Counted from the first letter of the stretch, positions 23,561 to 37,479 are shown. The stretch is DNA of 64,000 nucleotides from Dasyornis broadbenti (GCA_013397935.1 VZRN01004661.1:305291-369290); one strand, 5' to 3'. Notes: generated from the letters alone by a model not told the origin. Numbers and translations: made by a program.

Positions 23561-25079
23561 TTCAACTAAGCAGTAATTTTTTGTTTTTCCAAGTAGCATC
23601 CATTGGGTTTTGCCAACAGCTGTGAACATACACTGTTTGATTAGTAAGGCTGGAATTCTAGTAAATTAGAAGGAGGCAGTGTTTTTATTTACTTCATGGA
23701 CAAATTCAGTTTTTGCTTTGACAAAATGACAAAACTTCAGTCAGAGCCTGGCTGATAAACTGGTGTCCCAGCTCCAGCGTATGGCTTCCACAGACATTTT
23801 GTGAAGCCATGGGTATGCCTTTGGCTGTCTTTCGTTACTCTGAGTGGAGGAACCAGGAGCAGACATGGAGGGTGATGTGTTGATGACCAGGACAACAGTT
23901 TTCAGCTGAAAAAAGATGGAAGCTGCTTGATAAGAAACATTGTTCTCTGTTCTCTTTTCGAGAGGCTGTGGAGACACCACATGTGAAGGGAGGTTAAGCT
24001 ATGGACTTTCTGAAGGAGAAAGAGGGATACAGTGACACCAGCAAAGAGCCAGAGGCTCAGAGATCGTTTACAAAGCTTGTGTGACTCCCTGGACTGCCGA
24101 GCCCGGGACGAGGTGGCACGTGTGTCTGGGAAAAGGTATTCCTGACTACAGAAGAGGTGTGGGGTGAGTTGGGAAATGGGCAGAGGAGCAGGGCTCCAGC
24201 AGAACTGTGATAAATGAGTTACAAGACAGGAGCGGGAGCTGTGGGAACACGTGAGGGTTTGCAACTATGGAGCTTTCGCTCCACAAGAATTGATACCAGA
24301 TGACTCAGCCATATAAATCCGATACAGATCACACTATGGGCATGTGACTGCTTCTACCAAATTAGATACCGCACATGATGTGAGCCTGTGCCAGCTTCAC
24401 TCGGGCTGTTGAAAGACAGACAATAATGATGAAGAGCCTTAAAGACAGCGTGGAGCAGTCAACCACCACCTATTCAAACAGGGATCTTCTCCACAGACTT
24501 TTTCTCCAAAATGGTGAACAAGCTTAAACCTGTGGTGGTGGGATGTACTGGGACAGTGCTTTGCATCACAGGGCCGTGACGTTTTCCACTCAGTAGCTGG
24601 AAAAACAAAGCCAGATGAGCTGTGTCACTGACAGCAGCCAGTGCCGCACCATGTGCAGGCAGAGGGGATGTGTGGCACACTCCCACAGCACAGGGACTCT
24701 GCTCAACAACTGGGAACAGAAGGAAAGGGAGATCATTCTACCTGAGACCCAAGGCAGCAGATGGTGTTTAAATGTTTGAATTTCTCTGCTGTAGAAAATA
24801 GGTCTAAAACCCAAACTATACTGCTTGCAGCATCCCAGGAAGTCAGATTTGCAAAACTCTGAAGAAACCCAAAACCAGCACACACTCAAAAAAAGCCCTA
24901 TACCGGCAACTCAAATGCCAAACACAAACCTTCTGGTCAGTACATTCAAAGCTATTTTTCATTTTACTTATCACTGCTACCAACATTTTGCTTAGTCTTG
25001 AAGAAAACATTGTCATTCCACAGTCAGATGTTTTCACATGTACATCCATCATGGCCTGATGTATCCTGACCTTAGTTAA
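23561..25079. other. Unassigned non-coding DNA
   Basis: Mixed composition. The 120-codon minus frame at 24264-23902 and the 99-codon minus frame at 24889-24590 are unrecognised. No repeat or mobile element. Confidence 0.6.
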
Positions 25080-26330
25080 AACTTATGTTTTCTAAATTGT
25101 ACTTTTATGTTGAGCAAGCCCTTAGGCTGCACTGTTAAAAGTTTACATTGAAAAAATCATTTATAATTGGTTTGTTTGAGTTTGCTTGCTTTGCCTGCTG
25201 CAAAGTCACCAGAAAGGGCAGTATTAATTAGCAATGGCTTACATAGAGTCTAGACAATAAAAAGTAAATGATTTTACCTTTTTTAAAAGCTTCAAGCATC
25301 TTACCAGTTCTAACAAATGAATCTTATATAAATTACATTTAAGGAAAAAAAATTGCAGTATAATTTACAACAAAGCTGTTCCATTTGAGTAATTTATTTT
25401 TTCTTGAAATATTTTCAGGATATACACACACTGCTCAAATAAAAATATGTTTATTGTGAAATTGAGACAGCCAAAAAAAAAATTAATTTATTCCATTTGT
25501 TATGCAAAAACTTGGTTGGAGAATTAGACAATAAATTTCAGTTTATTGCATAATGTCCCAAGTTTCACTATAAAAGACTTGTTTTCATTTCGGGTACATA
25601 ATGATGACAATTGCACAGAATTTTTAAATAGTGCACACAACAAAAACTTTCCAGAGCTCTAACAAAACCTTCACTGCACATATTGTTTCAGCAAAATTAA
25701 GGAGGCAGTTCGTCTGGGTTAGACACTGAGGGATTGAGCTTTTAGTTCCAAACATCCTTTCCAAGTGTCTGACATAACTTTGCAAAGCCTTATTAAACAT
25801 GAATTAATGAATCACTGGAGCTGATTTTATTTATTCACAATGTCACTGTGAAGAGACAGAGGAGTTTTGGATCACGGCACTCTGCAGCACTTGATGTTAT
25901 TTTAGTTCATAATTGGTGGTGACAAAGCCACAAAACACTTAGAGCATTTGGCTAATGCCAAGAAAATATAATAGGCACAGAATTTATCTCACATCTACCT
26001 TCATTTGGAAGCAGATTGTTTTGTCATCCTCGAGGAGATTGACAACAGATCCCCATTTCTGTATTGGTTCAGATCATAACTCGCTGCCTGCCCGGCCCAC
26101 ATGTGTTGCAGTTTATCCTGCTGTCACCTGATACCCCGGAGGTCAGCGTGGCGGGGGGCGCCGAGGAAGGACTGACAATACAAAAATGACTGCGAGCAAA
26201 AGGCATTCTTCGGGGCTGATTCTGATCTCAGAGCAACCAAAGATCAGCATGTATTTAAACAGATAGGGTTACTTTAAATAAATGTACAGTAGCAAAAATT
26301 CCAGGAAATCCTAAGGCAAACTGTAAAAAA
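25080..26330. promoter_or_regulatory. Candidate regulatory block, very low open-frame density
   Basis: About 1.25 kb of AT-rich yet complex sequence with no open frame of 60 codons on either strand. It is rich in homeodomain words: TATTAATTAGCAATGG (25222-25237), TTATAATTGG (25160-25169), GAATTAATGAATCAC (25801-25815) and AATTAATTTATTCC (25481-25494). A short CpG-rich piece (26085-26170) closes the block. The mixture of invariant-looking AT words and absence of repeats is what conserved enhancer clusters look like, but conservation is not shown. Confidence 0.33.
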
Positions 26331-28094
26331 AATAATCTGCTCTATTTCCTTGTAGTCCTTTCCTATTTTGTATTGGAAAGAAACAAAGAAGTGGGTTTTT
26401 TTTCCCAACACACAGAACAGCTGAAATAAGGTAAGGAGGGAGGACTGACATGCTTCTATCGAAGGGCTTTGCTCAGCCCAAAGACAACCTCTAACTCAAG
26501 AGACATTCCCTTCTTTCATATCTCCCATTTTTCACTGACACAGGCAACAAACTGTAGGCAGAGAGAAGAAATGTAAAGGTCCATCCTTGAGCTGTTTCTT
26601 AATCCCTTTCCTATTTTTACTTCCCATCTTCTATTCTCTTACAGACCCATCCTTTCCCAACAGCTCTAGGCATGTATTTTGTGAAGTAAATGAAGCTGAT
26701 TGAGATCTTGCTGACCCAGGTTAAACACAAATTCATGTCGTGAAAGCCAGAGGAGCTGTATCAATATCAAACCAGTGTGAACAAAAGTAGAATCAGACCC
26801 AACTGTATAAAGGTATGGAAACATATATGTCCCAGTTGCCTTTTATTCACATCAGTCTAATGTTAATGAGGTGCCATTGGCTTCAGAGGAATGGTTCCTG
26901 ACTTACAGAAGGAGAAGTAATCGGAGATGCCAACAGCGCATGTGTTGTTTGGCACTGCTCTGCCTGTGCAGCGCAGGAGCAGAAGTGCCAGGAATGCCTT
27001 TCCCTGCCTGACCCTGCCTGAGCCCTCTCCCCTGCTCCCAGCTGAGGTTATTCTTGCCCACCTGCTCTGGCAAGAAGCACCCACATGTTTGCTTGGTGTC
27101 AAGCACAGGGTTCTCCCCATCCTTTGGCACCATGGTGCTGTACGTGGCCAAGGAACTGTGACTGGGCCCATGGCACAGCGCCTGTTTCCACGCACAGAAT
27201 ATTTGCCCATGAGTCAGCCTCAAGGGTTTATTTGTACCTAGTCTTGCTGCCAGGCTAAAGAGCAGTTACCACAGGCAGAGGGAAAAAAATATTTTACAGG
27301 TTTGTAATTCATTAAAGCACTGGACCTGTTCCAATACGAGTCTACTGTTGGGGTAGGGGAGAAGACATGTTCAGACTGTGGTCTACAATGACACACTTGT
27401 AGTATTTGTGAACATTTCTAGTGACTGAAACTATTTTCTGGGTGTTCTGCCCATGCCAAGAGACTCAAGCACATAAATTCAAGGTAATGCCCTTTTGCTA
27501 GCATGATTCAGGCTTGTGTCATTTCAAGTTTTAATGGTAGATTTAAGAGGGTCACTTCAACCGTGCGCTATAAGACAAACACTCCTGAAACAAAAAAAAT
27601 TCCAGCATAGCACAAACAACAAATCATTTTAAATCTCTCTCAGGTGTGGTTCTTTGGTGGCTTATACTCAAATGATTTCTGTTCATGTGAAGGAAAACAC
27701 TTCAAGGATCCTTTTACCAGTATTATAGTCACATATTTACCTGTTTGGAGAAAAGAGTTCTTGTCTTTTCTCTTTTAGAAAACTTGTAAAATAGAATTTA
27801 CAAGACTTCAGAGTCTTTGGCTGTGATCCAGAAATCAGCACACATCTTCCTATTAATCAGAAATGAAAAGCTTAAGTAGAAGTCAGTAAAATCATGTCCT
27901 CTGACAAAAGTGACGACCTTCTCGTTGGTTTTGACACCACCGACTTCGGATGTCAACCTCCATCTCCTGTTACTTTCCATAACAGCTCTAACCAAGATCT
28001 TTTACAATAGAAGTAAAACCTTCTTTGCTTTTAAAATTCATAGAAAGCTTTGAATTCCTATACTTTCAAGAGGAGGCAACATACATGCGACAGC
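26331..28094. other. Unassigned non-coding DNA
   Basis: Three overlapping frames of about 105-115 codons at 26863-27241, on both strands, coincide with a GC-richer patch and are unrecognised. Elsewhere AT-rich unique sequence. Confidence 0.6.
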
Positions 28095-28109
28095 AAAAAA
28101 AAAAAAAAA
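28095..28109. repeat. A15 homopolymer
   Basis: Fifteen adenines. Confidence 0.9.
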
Positions 28110-30023
28110 TTAGAAAAGAACTTATGTATGTGCAAAGATGCACAAAATGCATGCAGATTCAAAACTATTACGTGTTCTAATTTTCCTTCTAATTCTTTAC
28201 ATGCTACTGGGCAGAATATCCTTCCAGTTCCTCAGTGTCAATTTGTATACACTTATTCAGTGATTTATACAACTTAACACCAATAATTACACTAAGCAGT
28301 AAATGTATGTTTCAGAATAATAGCCAAATTATTATCCCAAAAGGTAGAAAGGTTGAAGCTAAAGTAAAGGGAAAGAAGAACCATAAAACAAAAAATAGAT
28401 TCTATTGCTTTGCCCAGGCTGTAGCTAAATGCACAGAGAGTAGAAGTAAGTCTCCCAGGAATGTATCAAACCAAGCAACATAAATGCAGCTTCAATGCAC
28501 AGAGTCAGCAGCAGTGCTGGCAACTTCCAACAGTCACAAGTCAGAAATGATGCCCGAGAAAACCAGGAGATGTTAAAGCTCAGTGAATGGAAAGGTTCAT
28601 TGTATTTGTTTGTGATGTTTGTATTTGAAATTAACACTCAGAAGCTTTTTTCTACCCACCCTGCCCCAAAGCCTGAAAACATTTACTAATAGCTAAGCTT
28701 TCCATATGACTCTAGGAGTTGGAGAGTATATTAGAAAACATCAAACACAGAAAGCTTGGATGGGCAAACTTGACGACTCTGAAAGACAAAAATTGAACAG
28801 GATACAGAAGCCATGCCACCGTGGCTGGAAAGACCCTGTGCACCTGGCAAGAAATGACCCAACAGGATCAAGTGCCAGTGGGGGGCCAGACACGGCAAAT
28901 CACAGTCACAGGATGGCTGGCGCTCTTCAGTCCTGGCCTTGGAATGACACATCTACTTCTGGTTCAGAAAATTTGGGAAAGTCTCTTCTGGGTAAACAGA
29001 AAAGAAGAGAAACACAAAAGTCATACACTCTTTCTGAGGACAAGGGTCATAAAGTCAGTATTTGGCTTTCTGTGACAGTAACTGAACAGAGGTGACTCTC
29101 AGATGGGAACAGGCAAAGGGACATGAGAGCATCAGCACTGGCTGCGACCAGCAGAGCCAGCATGCCCAGTCAGGATGTGCTTCGTATTCCCAGAGGCCAC
29201 CCAGGCAGGGCACAGAGTCCCTCAGGAGGCTGTGAAGTTCCCATCTGATGTCCCTTTCTGCTCCAAAAGGAGCAGCTCCGCCGAGGTCACTTCCATGGTG
29301 AATTACACTCTGATGCTGTATTGTAACAGTAATTGCCCTGACTGAGAACAAGCCATCATCCTCTACCATGTTTCACATGATAAATTATAAACAAACAGAC
29401 CCAAACACAAGCAAATATTGACAGAAAATTAGAGCTCACATTTTAAAACCCTTTTGCCTTTCAAGGGACCCCTTTTTAAGCATCATTTGCACGAAGAAAT
29501 GATTGTCCCTGTCTCCACTCTCACCCAGGTGCCTCTCTCTCTACAACACCTGACAGTCTCCAGGTTGCTGCCCTGCTCGTGGTTTCCATGCTCCAGCTCA
29601 GCTCACACTCTCTCACGCCCATGTCAGGATACACCATCCAGTGATGACATCTGCCATCACCCAATGCTGCGGCGGAAGCCCAAGCCGGAGCCAGACAGCA
29701 TTTCACTCCCATTATGGGTAGGAAGCCCTCCATGCTCCCCTAGAATGAGTTAGGACCTGCAGTCTTGAGTGAAGTCTGTATCAGTGAGGCTCTTTGGTGA
29801 GATAATGCCCTACATTTCCAGCCTCCGCCATGGGCAGTGTACACAGTATTGGAGTTCCTCACGTTATAGTCAGATGGAAGCTCCCAATAGCCTCGTGTTG
29901 CAGGGCCCTGGCACAGAAGAGCTGAGAGAGTTTAACAACAGCCAGTCTTTCCCACTGCCAGATCCACAGGGCACACCAGCAGGTCACTCAGCGGCTCCCA
30001 GCAGCAGATAGACGATAAATAAA
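28110..30023. other. Unassigned non-coding DNA
   Basis: Frames of up to 129 codons (28706-29095) are unrecognised. A separated inverted repeat TCAGATGGGAAC occurs at 29099-29110 and, reversed, at 29237-29248. GC rises at 29490-29760. No mobile element is recognised. Confidence 0.55.
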
Positions 30024-30041
30024 CATATATATATATATATA
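30024..30041. repeat. (TA)n microsatellite
   Basis: About eight perfect AT steps after CAT. Confidence 0.9.
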
Positions 30042-31818
30042 ACTATAAAGAATAAAACAAATTTTAATTTCTACTTTAGGAGCCAGGGGAAAAGGCTCAC
30101 TGGCCAGTAGAGTTACGCAACAATTGACATCCTTTCAAGCTGCAAATTACAAGATGGCACAACCACAACCATAAATATGTGCCTATCGTACCAAAAATAG
30201 TCTTTGCTTTCAATTAAGCAGTTGTTAAAAGTATGTCTCTTTTTAAAGAACTGGCTTATGATATGGGATATTTCTTCCTTGGCATTTTTAGTACATAGGA
30301 GCTTAAATTTAGGTGACAAAACAACCAGCCTGACCTTTTTCCCAGAGCTTTAAATCCTGGACAATTTCCATGGCACTCAAAGGTTGCTCAATGCTTTTGA
30401 AAACTGGACTATTTATTTGAATTTTAGGAACCAAAATTCCAGGTACCAGTCCTGACAATCCCGAAGTAATGTGTTTCAAAAAATAGTAGCTCTCCTTAAA
30501 TAAAGACAATTATAGACAAACCTTTGCGGAGTCAGATATACAGCCAAAAGTTCGAAGTGCTTTGTGTCAGTAGTACTTCAACAAACTCTATAGGCAAGAA
30601 GCACCAGCTATCAGAAAGTGTTTTAAAAAACACAGATCATCTGCTTTTCCATCTCTCCAAATAGAATTCTGAAATGTCATCATTTTAAGGTTTCAGATGA
30701 GAAGATATTTTTATCCATTTAAGAAAAAAAAAATCCATTTCCCATGCATCAGATTCATGCGAAACTCTAATGTTAGGATCTGTGTCCATCCTGCTCACTG
30801 ATGTAAATTGTACCCTGACAATCCCAGTGATGGGATTGGAAGTGGGTTGAGCACCACAGCATCTCCTAAGACGGCTCCTCAGTGCTATTCCTGCAGATAA
30901 GATGTAATTTGTGCTCCCCTCAGGCACCAAAGGCAATGTACCAGTGCAATAATCTTCTGAGTATCCCAACATTTACAAATAATTGTAAAGACCCGCTAAT
31001 ATGCTTTAGTTCAGCAACTCTTCACAGTGCTGAGTGCTGACAGAAATGACAACTAAAAGGGTATTAAACAGCCTTTAGGATGTCTTGAAGGAGAAGGCTT
31101 GTGAAGCAGTTACTCGGAGTCACAAGTAGTGAGAAGCATGCTGAACGTTTCATAATGGTGGCCTCTCCAGCCCCATGGTTTGTTCATAGACCGAACAAAA
31201 GCCAGTCTTTTGGGTTTTATAAAACTCCCTAACCAATGGTACAAGAAATACAATGGTGAGGTTACAGCACAGCCCTAAATGTGTTGCTTGTTTATTCATG
31301 TTACTAAACTGATATGTAGGTTAAATAAAAGAAGATCCGGCGAAATTGTGTATGTATCTGAACAAAGTTCATATTTTCTCACCCGCTCATTCATGCCTTC
31401 TGAACACTTCTACAACCCTGACTAAACAGTTTGTCTGAAAAAAGGTACTAATAACAAAGAAATATGTTACACTTCTGCAGTATTTACCCCTGTTCTCCCT
31501 GTTCTCCATAAATAACACATATTTTCCCTTGTAGCCACAAATTTAGTTGAACTAACGCTCATGAGATGAAACAAGTCAAGGCACAATTGTACTTAATCAC
31601 AGGGATAGAGAAAAAAACATGGCAAAATTTCATCAGCGATAATAAAAACAGACTTTTTTACAGACTGGGTGAGCAGTGGTTCCTGAACCCCAAGCTCCAA
31701 GGCCTCATCAGTGTCTGGTCCTAACTGCTCTCAGCAATCACATGCAAATACTTCTTTAATAGGATTGTTTTTTAAAGTTTCAAGGGATTAGAGCATCCTA
31801 TAGGACAAATTAAGGAGT
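30042..31818. other. Unassigned non-coding DNA
   Basis: Unique AT-rich sequence. A short tandem CCTGTTCTC doublet lies near 31492-31507. Frames of up to 95 codons are unrecognised. Confidence 0.6.
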
Positions 31819-31867
31819 TTGATGGAAGTATTAGAATAACAGTTGATAGAAGTACTTAGAATAGCAG
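31819..31867. repeat. Diverged tandem duplication, about 24 bp
   Basis: The 24-bp unit starting TTGATGGAAG (31819-31842) is followed directly by a 25-bp copy starting TTGATAGAAG (31843-31867). The copies differ by two substitutions and one inserted base. The flanks are single-copy. Confidence 0.85.
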
Positions 31868-33203
31868 CTAGTACTGGGACACCAATGGAACAAGTGACAC
31901 TGAAGCCAGGATTGTTAAACATCTGACAGAAAACCAGAAAAAAAAAAAAAAATCCAGATAAATTTACTCAGATGCCCCCCGTGTTAATCGCACTGAAACC
32001 AATGACACAAAGTGATCAAGGTAAAAAAAATGTTGGTGTCAGCTGAGATGATATTTTGCCCCATCTACCTCACATCAGAGGCAGAGTGCGCAGTGTCCCG
32101 TGATTCCTCGAGCAGAGCTCCGGGTCTCCACTTCCTTTGCCACGCCAGGCTGTACAGTGGGAAGTTATTTAGTGCCAGGTTCTGCCAGCGAAATGCACAG
32201 GAAGGCATCCCAGCACCGGTGCCGAGTCATCATGAAGGCCTGGAAGTCCCCACCAGACTTCAAGAGGTAGTGAAGGTCAGACTCTCTGTGGAGTGGTGAC
32301 CATCTGTGGCAACACTTCCAAGACATCTCAGCAGGGAAGCACTTGCAATTTTTGTACTAAGAAAGCACATTTAAAGCTTCCATTCATTGTACTTTTGAAG
32401 TTGGATAGGAGTTAGGGAGGTAAATAATCATTAACTTTCTGGTTTGCTACACATTTCTTTTAGCTGATTCTGCTTCTGCCTCAACTATCCCATTCACTAA
32501 ATGATGTTTTCATCAATTCCATCCTTCACGCGATCATCTTAAAAGTAAAACGACAAAAATTGTTAAACACTTAAACCTCAATGTTTAAATATCAGAGAGG
32601 GGTGGTAAGATTGTATATTGCTTAAAAGAAAGAAAGAAACAAACAAAAATTTTAAAAGAAACGAAAAGCTATAGTTTTAAGGGTTTTTTTTTTCTAATTA
32701 TCACTGTGAATATATTCATCTTTCATAAAAATGTCACTTTATATACTTACATTAAATTTATTAGACTTTTTCATATAATGCATATTTCTGGAAAAAATGC
32801 ATGCTGCCAACAAAAAATGAGCATAAACTAAGAGTTACCCATATTTTATTCTTCTGGAAGTGGAAAATCCAAGCACATAAATCAAAATGACCCTAAAGCA
32901 GTGACCAGCATGCCCTAAGCAGATCAACAGTGGTTTCACTGACCTCCAGACTCATACAGGGTCATATTTTCACACAGATGAACTGGTCTTGAACTGCTTT
33001 GCCATTGCATTGTGTACAAAGAGACCCCAGCCACAAAGTGTCTCTGCTTTCTGTTAGGGTAACCTGGATCACTTCCCAAAACAAAAAAAAAATCAAAGCT
33101 ACATTCCATTTTAGAAAGTGTTTGTCTGTCCTGCCTGGATCCCTTTGTTCTTGTCTTGATTTTCATAAATACATTTGCATGAATTTACTGTTAATATTCA
33201 TAT
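31868..33203. other. Unassigned non-coding DNA
   Basis: Contains an A15 run (31938-31952) and an AAAG-type repeat (32624-32649). A GC-richer patch at 32080-32330 carries an unrecognised 95-codon frame. A T/A-rich unique stretch covers 32600-32880. Confidence 0.6.
32624..32649. repeat. (AAAG)n/(AAAC)n microsatellite
   Basis: Several AAAG units pass into AAAC units. Confidence 0.8.
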
Positions 33204-33290
33204 TTAAAAAAAAAAAAAGACAAAAAACAAGCAGAAAAACCAAAACACACACACAAAAAAAAAACCAAACCCACAAACAAAAAAACCCAG
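33204..33290. repeat. A-rich low-complexity tract
   Basis: A13 (33206-33218), then adenine runs broken by single C or G bases, with an ACACACAC insert near 33245-33254. The 99-codon frame (Lys/Gln/Thr-rich) and its antisense 72-codon frame (Phe/Val/Leu-rich) over it are composition artefacts. Confidence 0.9.
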
Positions 33291-36200
33291 CACAATAACA
33301 TCCCTCAGAATTTGTTATTACAGTTTTTTCTTTGTTTCTGAAGATTTTTCCAGGGCACTTTTCACCCTTGCGAGACTCCAACTATTCAATCAGTGCACAA
33401 ACTCTGGGCAGCTCGTTGGAAAGCTCTAGGCTTTCCTTCTAATAGACATGCACTGAAGTGTCCCTTCCATCACAGCAGTATTTCACAAATGTTACTGTGG
33501 AGAGCCTTGCAGTTTTCCTGCTTGGCGGGAGGGAGCACTGAGGCACTGACTGTAAACAAGAGGTTCAGCCCTCTGCTGAAGGACACCACAAAGCTTACAC
33601 GCCGTCAGAACTCTCTAAATATACTTGTATAATGTTCAAGCAGTGGGTGAGCCTTGTTTGTCTCCCAGCGTCAGATGGCATCCAAGGCTCTCGCTGGCTC
33701 TCGGCATAGGATGAATTTTGTTAAAAACAGAGCATGCCATGGCTGGCTATGCAGAACATCTGTGGCACAGGCGGGAGCTGAATCCAAACCAGCTAACTCC
33801 CAGTTTACTGCTTTAATCACAAACTCTGCTCCTTGCTGTCCTGTAGCATCCCTCTGCACACTTTTGGGAGTGCTCCCAGGGCAAGATGGAGAAACAGCAA
33901 GTGAGGGCAGGAACAGACAAAAATGGGAGGCTGTGCAGGGTAGGTCACCTCCTGTGGGTTCCCATCCTTAGCTTAGGATTTTATAAAATAATTATGGAAG
34001 CTTTGGGGGTGACTTCTGTGGCAGAGCTGCAAAAAGCAGTGGCAAAGTTTTGCCTCTTTCAGAAGCCCACATTTTGTTTCTAATTTCAGTGCCACCATTC
34101 ATTTTAATGAAAAATGCACAATGTTTTTGTTGCCTTCTTCTTTTTTTGCAATGGAAGTGATTTCTCTCTGTCAAAATCAATCATCATATCAGTTTTAATC
34201 AGATAAAGCTTTTGGCTTCTCCTATCTAAATTGCCCTTCCCATAGTGCCTAAGACAAGCATCAGTGCTCCATCACAAAATAAATGTGTTGATATTTGATA
34301 GCTCATTTGAACACGATGGTATTTACATCTTAGTCAGTTAGATTTTCATTTAACACAAGTTATGGGTTCACATTGAAAATAAAAACAATACTTCTCTGTT
34401 CCTCTTGCCATTCATGTCTACTTTTGTTTCAGCCTAAAATAACACATTGCTGGAGGGTATTTTCTTAACACTGCCAAGCCTGAATGCAAGCCCTGTGGAA
34501 AATGTTTGTGTTGGGCTTGCCATGGTCCAGGCTAATAACAACGTGATGATGTATAGGTGAATTCCTGCTCCTCAAGTCCTCTGTGACACACGGATTAGGT
34601 CTGCCCTTATCTTCTAAGACATCTGGATGAGTGTCTGGGTTTTAATTTCACAATGAAATCACAGGGGACTAGAGTTATGTTATGTGCTTATGAACAAAGT
34701 GGAATATCTCTGGTAAGGGCAAGAGTGGATTACCTTAGATAACTCTACTTAAACCAGGGAACATTTGAGAATGCTGAAGAAAGGAAAGAGGTTCCACCAA
34801 TAAAAACAAACACAGGCTTAAATTTGTGTTCTGTGTACTAAACATTTTAAAGCTCCTGGAGGTTGAAATATGACCACATGTAAATGGACTGATAAAGCTA
34901 AGGCAACTCTTGAAAGACCAGATCAGGCTTCCCAGGACAACTACCAGCACTAAATCCTAATGGCATGCATAAATCATTTGAAGACACATTTATTCAGAAG
35001 ATGCCACTTTAAAGTCAAAATACTCTGCTTTAATCACCAGAAATAGTATGTGCATGCTAACATTTGCAGAAAATGCTCTAGGGCAACATGAAATTAGTAT
35101 CTTAAAATTCCTAAATACATGCTTTTCCTAAGATGAAGACTTTTATCTATTTATGCCCATAAAACTGTCAGGACAAAAAAGACCTGTGAGAGCATAAAAG
35201 GGTCAGTCCTGCTGACTACAACTCAGCCATGGACAACATTAAAAACATCAAAGTTCATATGATGCTCATGGTTGGGCTCTGAGTGTTGCAGAGCTGAATA
35301 ATCAGCTTGCCAGACCCAAATCCTGTGATCCGGGGCTGCTGCAGCTTCCCGGCTTCACTGAGGCTCTATTCCCTTTTTGCAGCCTTTGTAGACATTTCCT
35401 CCACACTCTCAGCCCCTAGTCAGGCTGTAATCCCAAGGGTCCAATCCCACCTTGCTTGCTCATCATCAAGCTAATATCTTGGGTCTGCAAGAGAGCCCAG
35501 GCTCAGCAACCCGGAGAAGGCTCTTCCATTGCCTGTGTTCAGAAACACAGGAGAAGCAGGAGGGAATCAGACTGAAAGCCTGTGGGATCTAGGCTAATTT
35601 TCCAGTATGGCTGCAGACCATTCCCTGTCTGCTCGTGCATTTAAGTTGCAAAAGGGCTGAACACTTGCAACGCGGAAAAAATGAAGACAAAAATAATGAC
35701 ATTGAGAGGAAAACAAACTAAATTTCATTTTGTTTAGCACATCAGCTACCTGTCTTCTAATCTGTCTATTAAGCTGAAAGCAATCCAGATATATTGAAAG
35801 CTTTTAGTAAACCACAGAGATTAATATATACTTAGGAAGACTTCTGTTAATACAGTATTAGTTCATAAATGTGCAACTAGCTATTCCATTTTAAATAAGT
35901 AACAATATAACCTGTAAAACTTGTTGGTTTTTTCTTTCCCCCCTCAAGTATCAATAGAAAACACGTTAGGCTTCACTGAAAACCATGGAAAAATTTTCAT
36001 GACTTTGGTAGGGTCAATATTTCACCCAATAATTTTTTAATTGTCATAACTGCAACCAAATAAAACATTTTCCTCCTGATTTAAATACTCTAGTCACAGT
36101 TTCTCTGCTTAGATAGGAAAATATCTTTAAAATTAGGTGTCTCTGCTGTTCCCATATAGACAAGTTGTTCTATTTAGGCTAATCCAGTCATGAAAAGAGC

Positions 36201-37479
36201 TAAATGAGGTGTCGAGCTTTCTTTTTGATCCTCAGTTTAACAAGAGTTTTAATCAGTAATAGATCTAACATAAGTGTGATACTCTGCAAGCAACGCAAGA
36301 AAATATATCAGTTTTCTTTCTGAGCACTTCACCTGCTTACTTTGCTTAACAAGAAATCAAAACACAGATCCTGTTGTTGTTGTTCATGCGTTAGATACAA
36401 AGGGGGCAACTCCATGCGACTAAACCTTCTCTAAATATGTGTGACTGCAGCCTACAGGCTGCAATATTTCAAGGGGAAAATGCTCAGTGAGACACCAGCC
36501 CTGGAAAAATGAATGTAGTACAAAAGACATCTTTATGTGTGTTTCTTATGTGTTATTCACAGCTGTTCCTTAACAAAATAAAAAGTCTAATATCCCACCA
36601 GAGACTCTCAGGCCAACCTTGTCAGCATAGATGTCCTGCTTGGCTGGAAATCTGGAGGGGTCCCTTGGTGTATGCACTTGAAACACACAGAGATGGCTGA
36701 GATTTACTGTTCTTTTCATTTTGCGTGGAGAGCCTACAGGTCTGGGTAACGCCGACAACAGCCACTGAGCGCTGTAGTCAATCTCAGCGAAGCTGCTGCC
36801 GCCACCAGGTGCCTGCTGCACTCTTCCAAGAGCAATTGCACCTCTGTACTGTGGGGTGGAAGGGGATGCTCTCAGTATCGCAACTTCACAAACAAATATC
36901 TTAGCTTAAACCACTGGTAAAATGCTAGAGTAGTCTTTCCAATTGTGCCATAAGGGCAAGCAGCTGGGTGGAAGCTGTGCCTCCAAATCGTGCATTCTTC
37001 ACTGGGAGTTGTCAAACGGAAACTGAGTCAAAGCCCTAAAATCAGCTCAGAGGTTTTAGTGTGTGGATAGGAGCCAGCTCAAGGGGCTAAAGCGTTGGGA
37101 TTTAATGTCACGCCTTCTAGAACACAATGGATTGGTGAGGAGGAGTTTCCTCATCTTTGACAAGTTAACAGGTATGCCTGAGGATGGAGGCAAAGCTCCA
37201 GTTTGCCAGAGGAAAGCCAGGAAGTCTTCCAAGACCAAGCAGATCTATCTACCATCTCCAACAACTGCGGGGAGGCTGAGTAAATTTGTTTTCTGTGCTC
37301 AAATGAAGGCCTGAGAGGTGCTGAGAACAGCAGCTGAATTCCACCCACCCCCCAGATGCAGTCTCACCTTTCCTGTGCGAGCGTGTGTGGGCCCACCTCA
37401 GCCACACATCTCCTCTGCTCCGCGGCCGCTGGCGTGCTCGGTCTTGCCAGCACAGGTACACCTAGAAGGGCCAATCTTG
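33291..37479. other. Unassigned non-coding DNA
   Basis: A long stretch with few open frames between 34950 and 36500 and several unrecognised frames elsewhere (longest 121 codons at 37318-37683). Parts at 34960-35200 and 35700-36350 are AT-rich and unique and may be regulatory. CCACCAGGTGCCTG at 36802-36815 resembles a CTCF core with a mismatch. GCGGCCGC at 37422-37429 is a NotI site in a small CpG-rich patch. Confidence 0.55.

Noticed and set aside
33163..33381. Phe/Val/Leu-rich minus frame as a membrane protein
   Set aside because: It is the antisense of an A-rich low-complexity tract.
36802..36815. CTCF-binding site
   Set aside because: The core has a mismatch at an important position; such partial matches are common in 64 kb.
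37422..37429. NotI site as the mark of a promoter CpG island
   Set aside because: The CpG-rich stretch is only tens of bases long and no gene start is visible.
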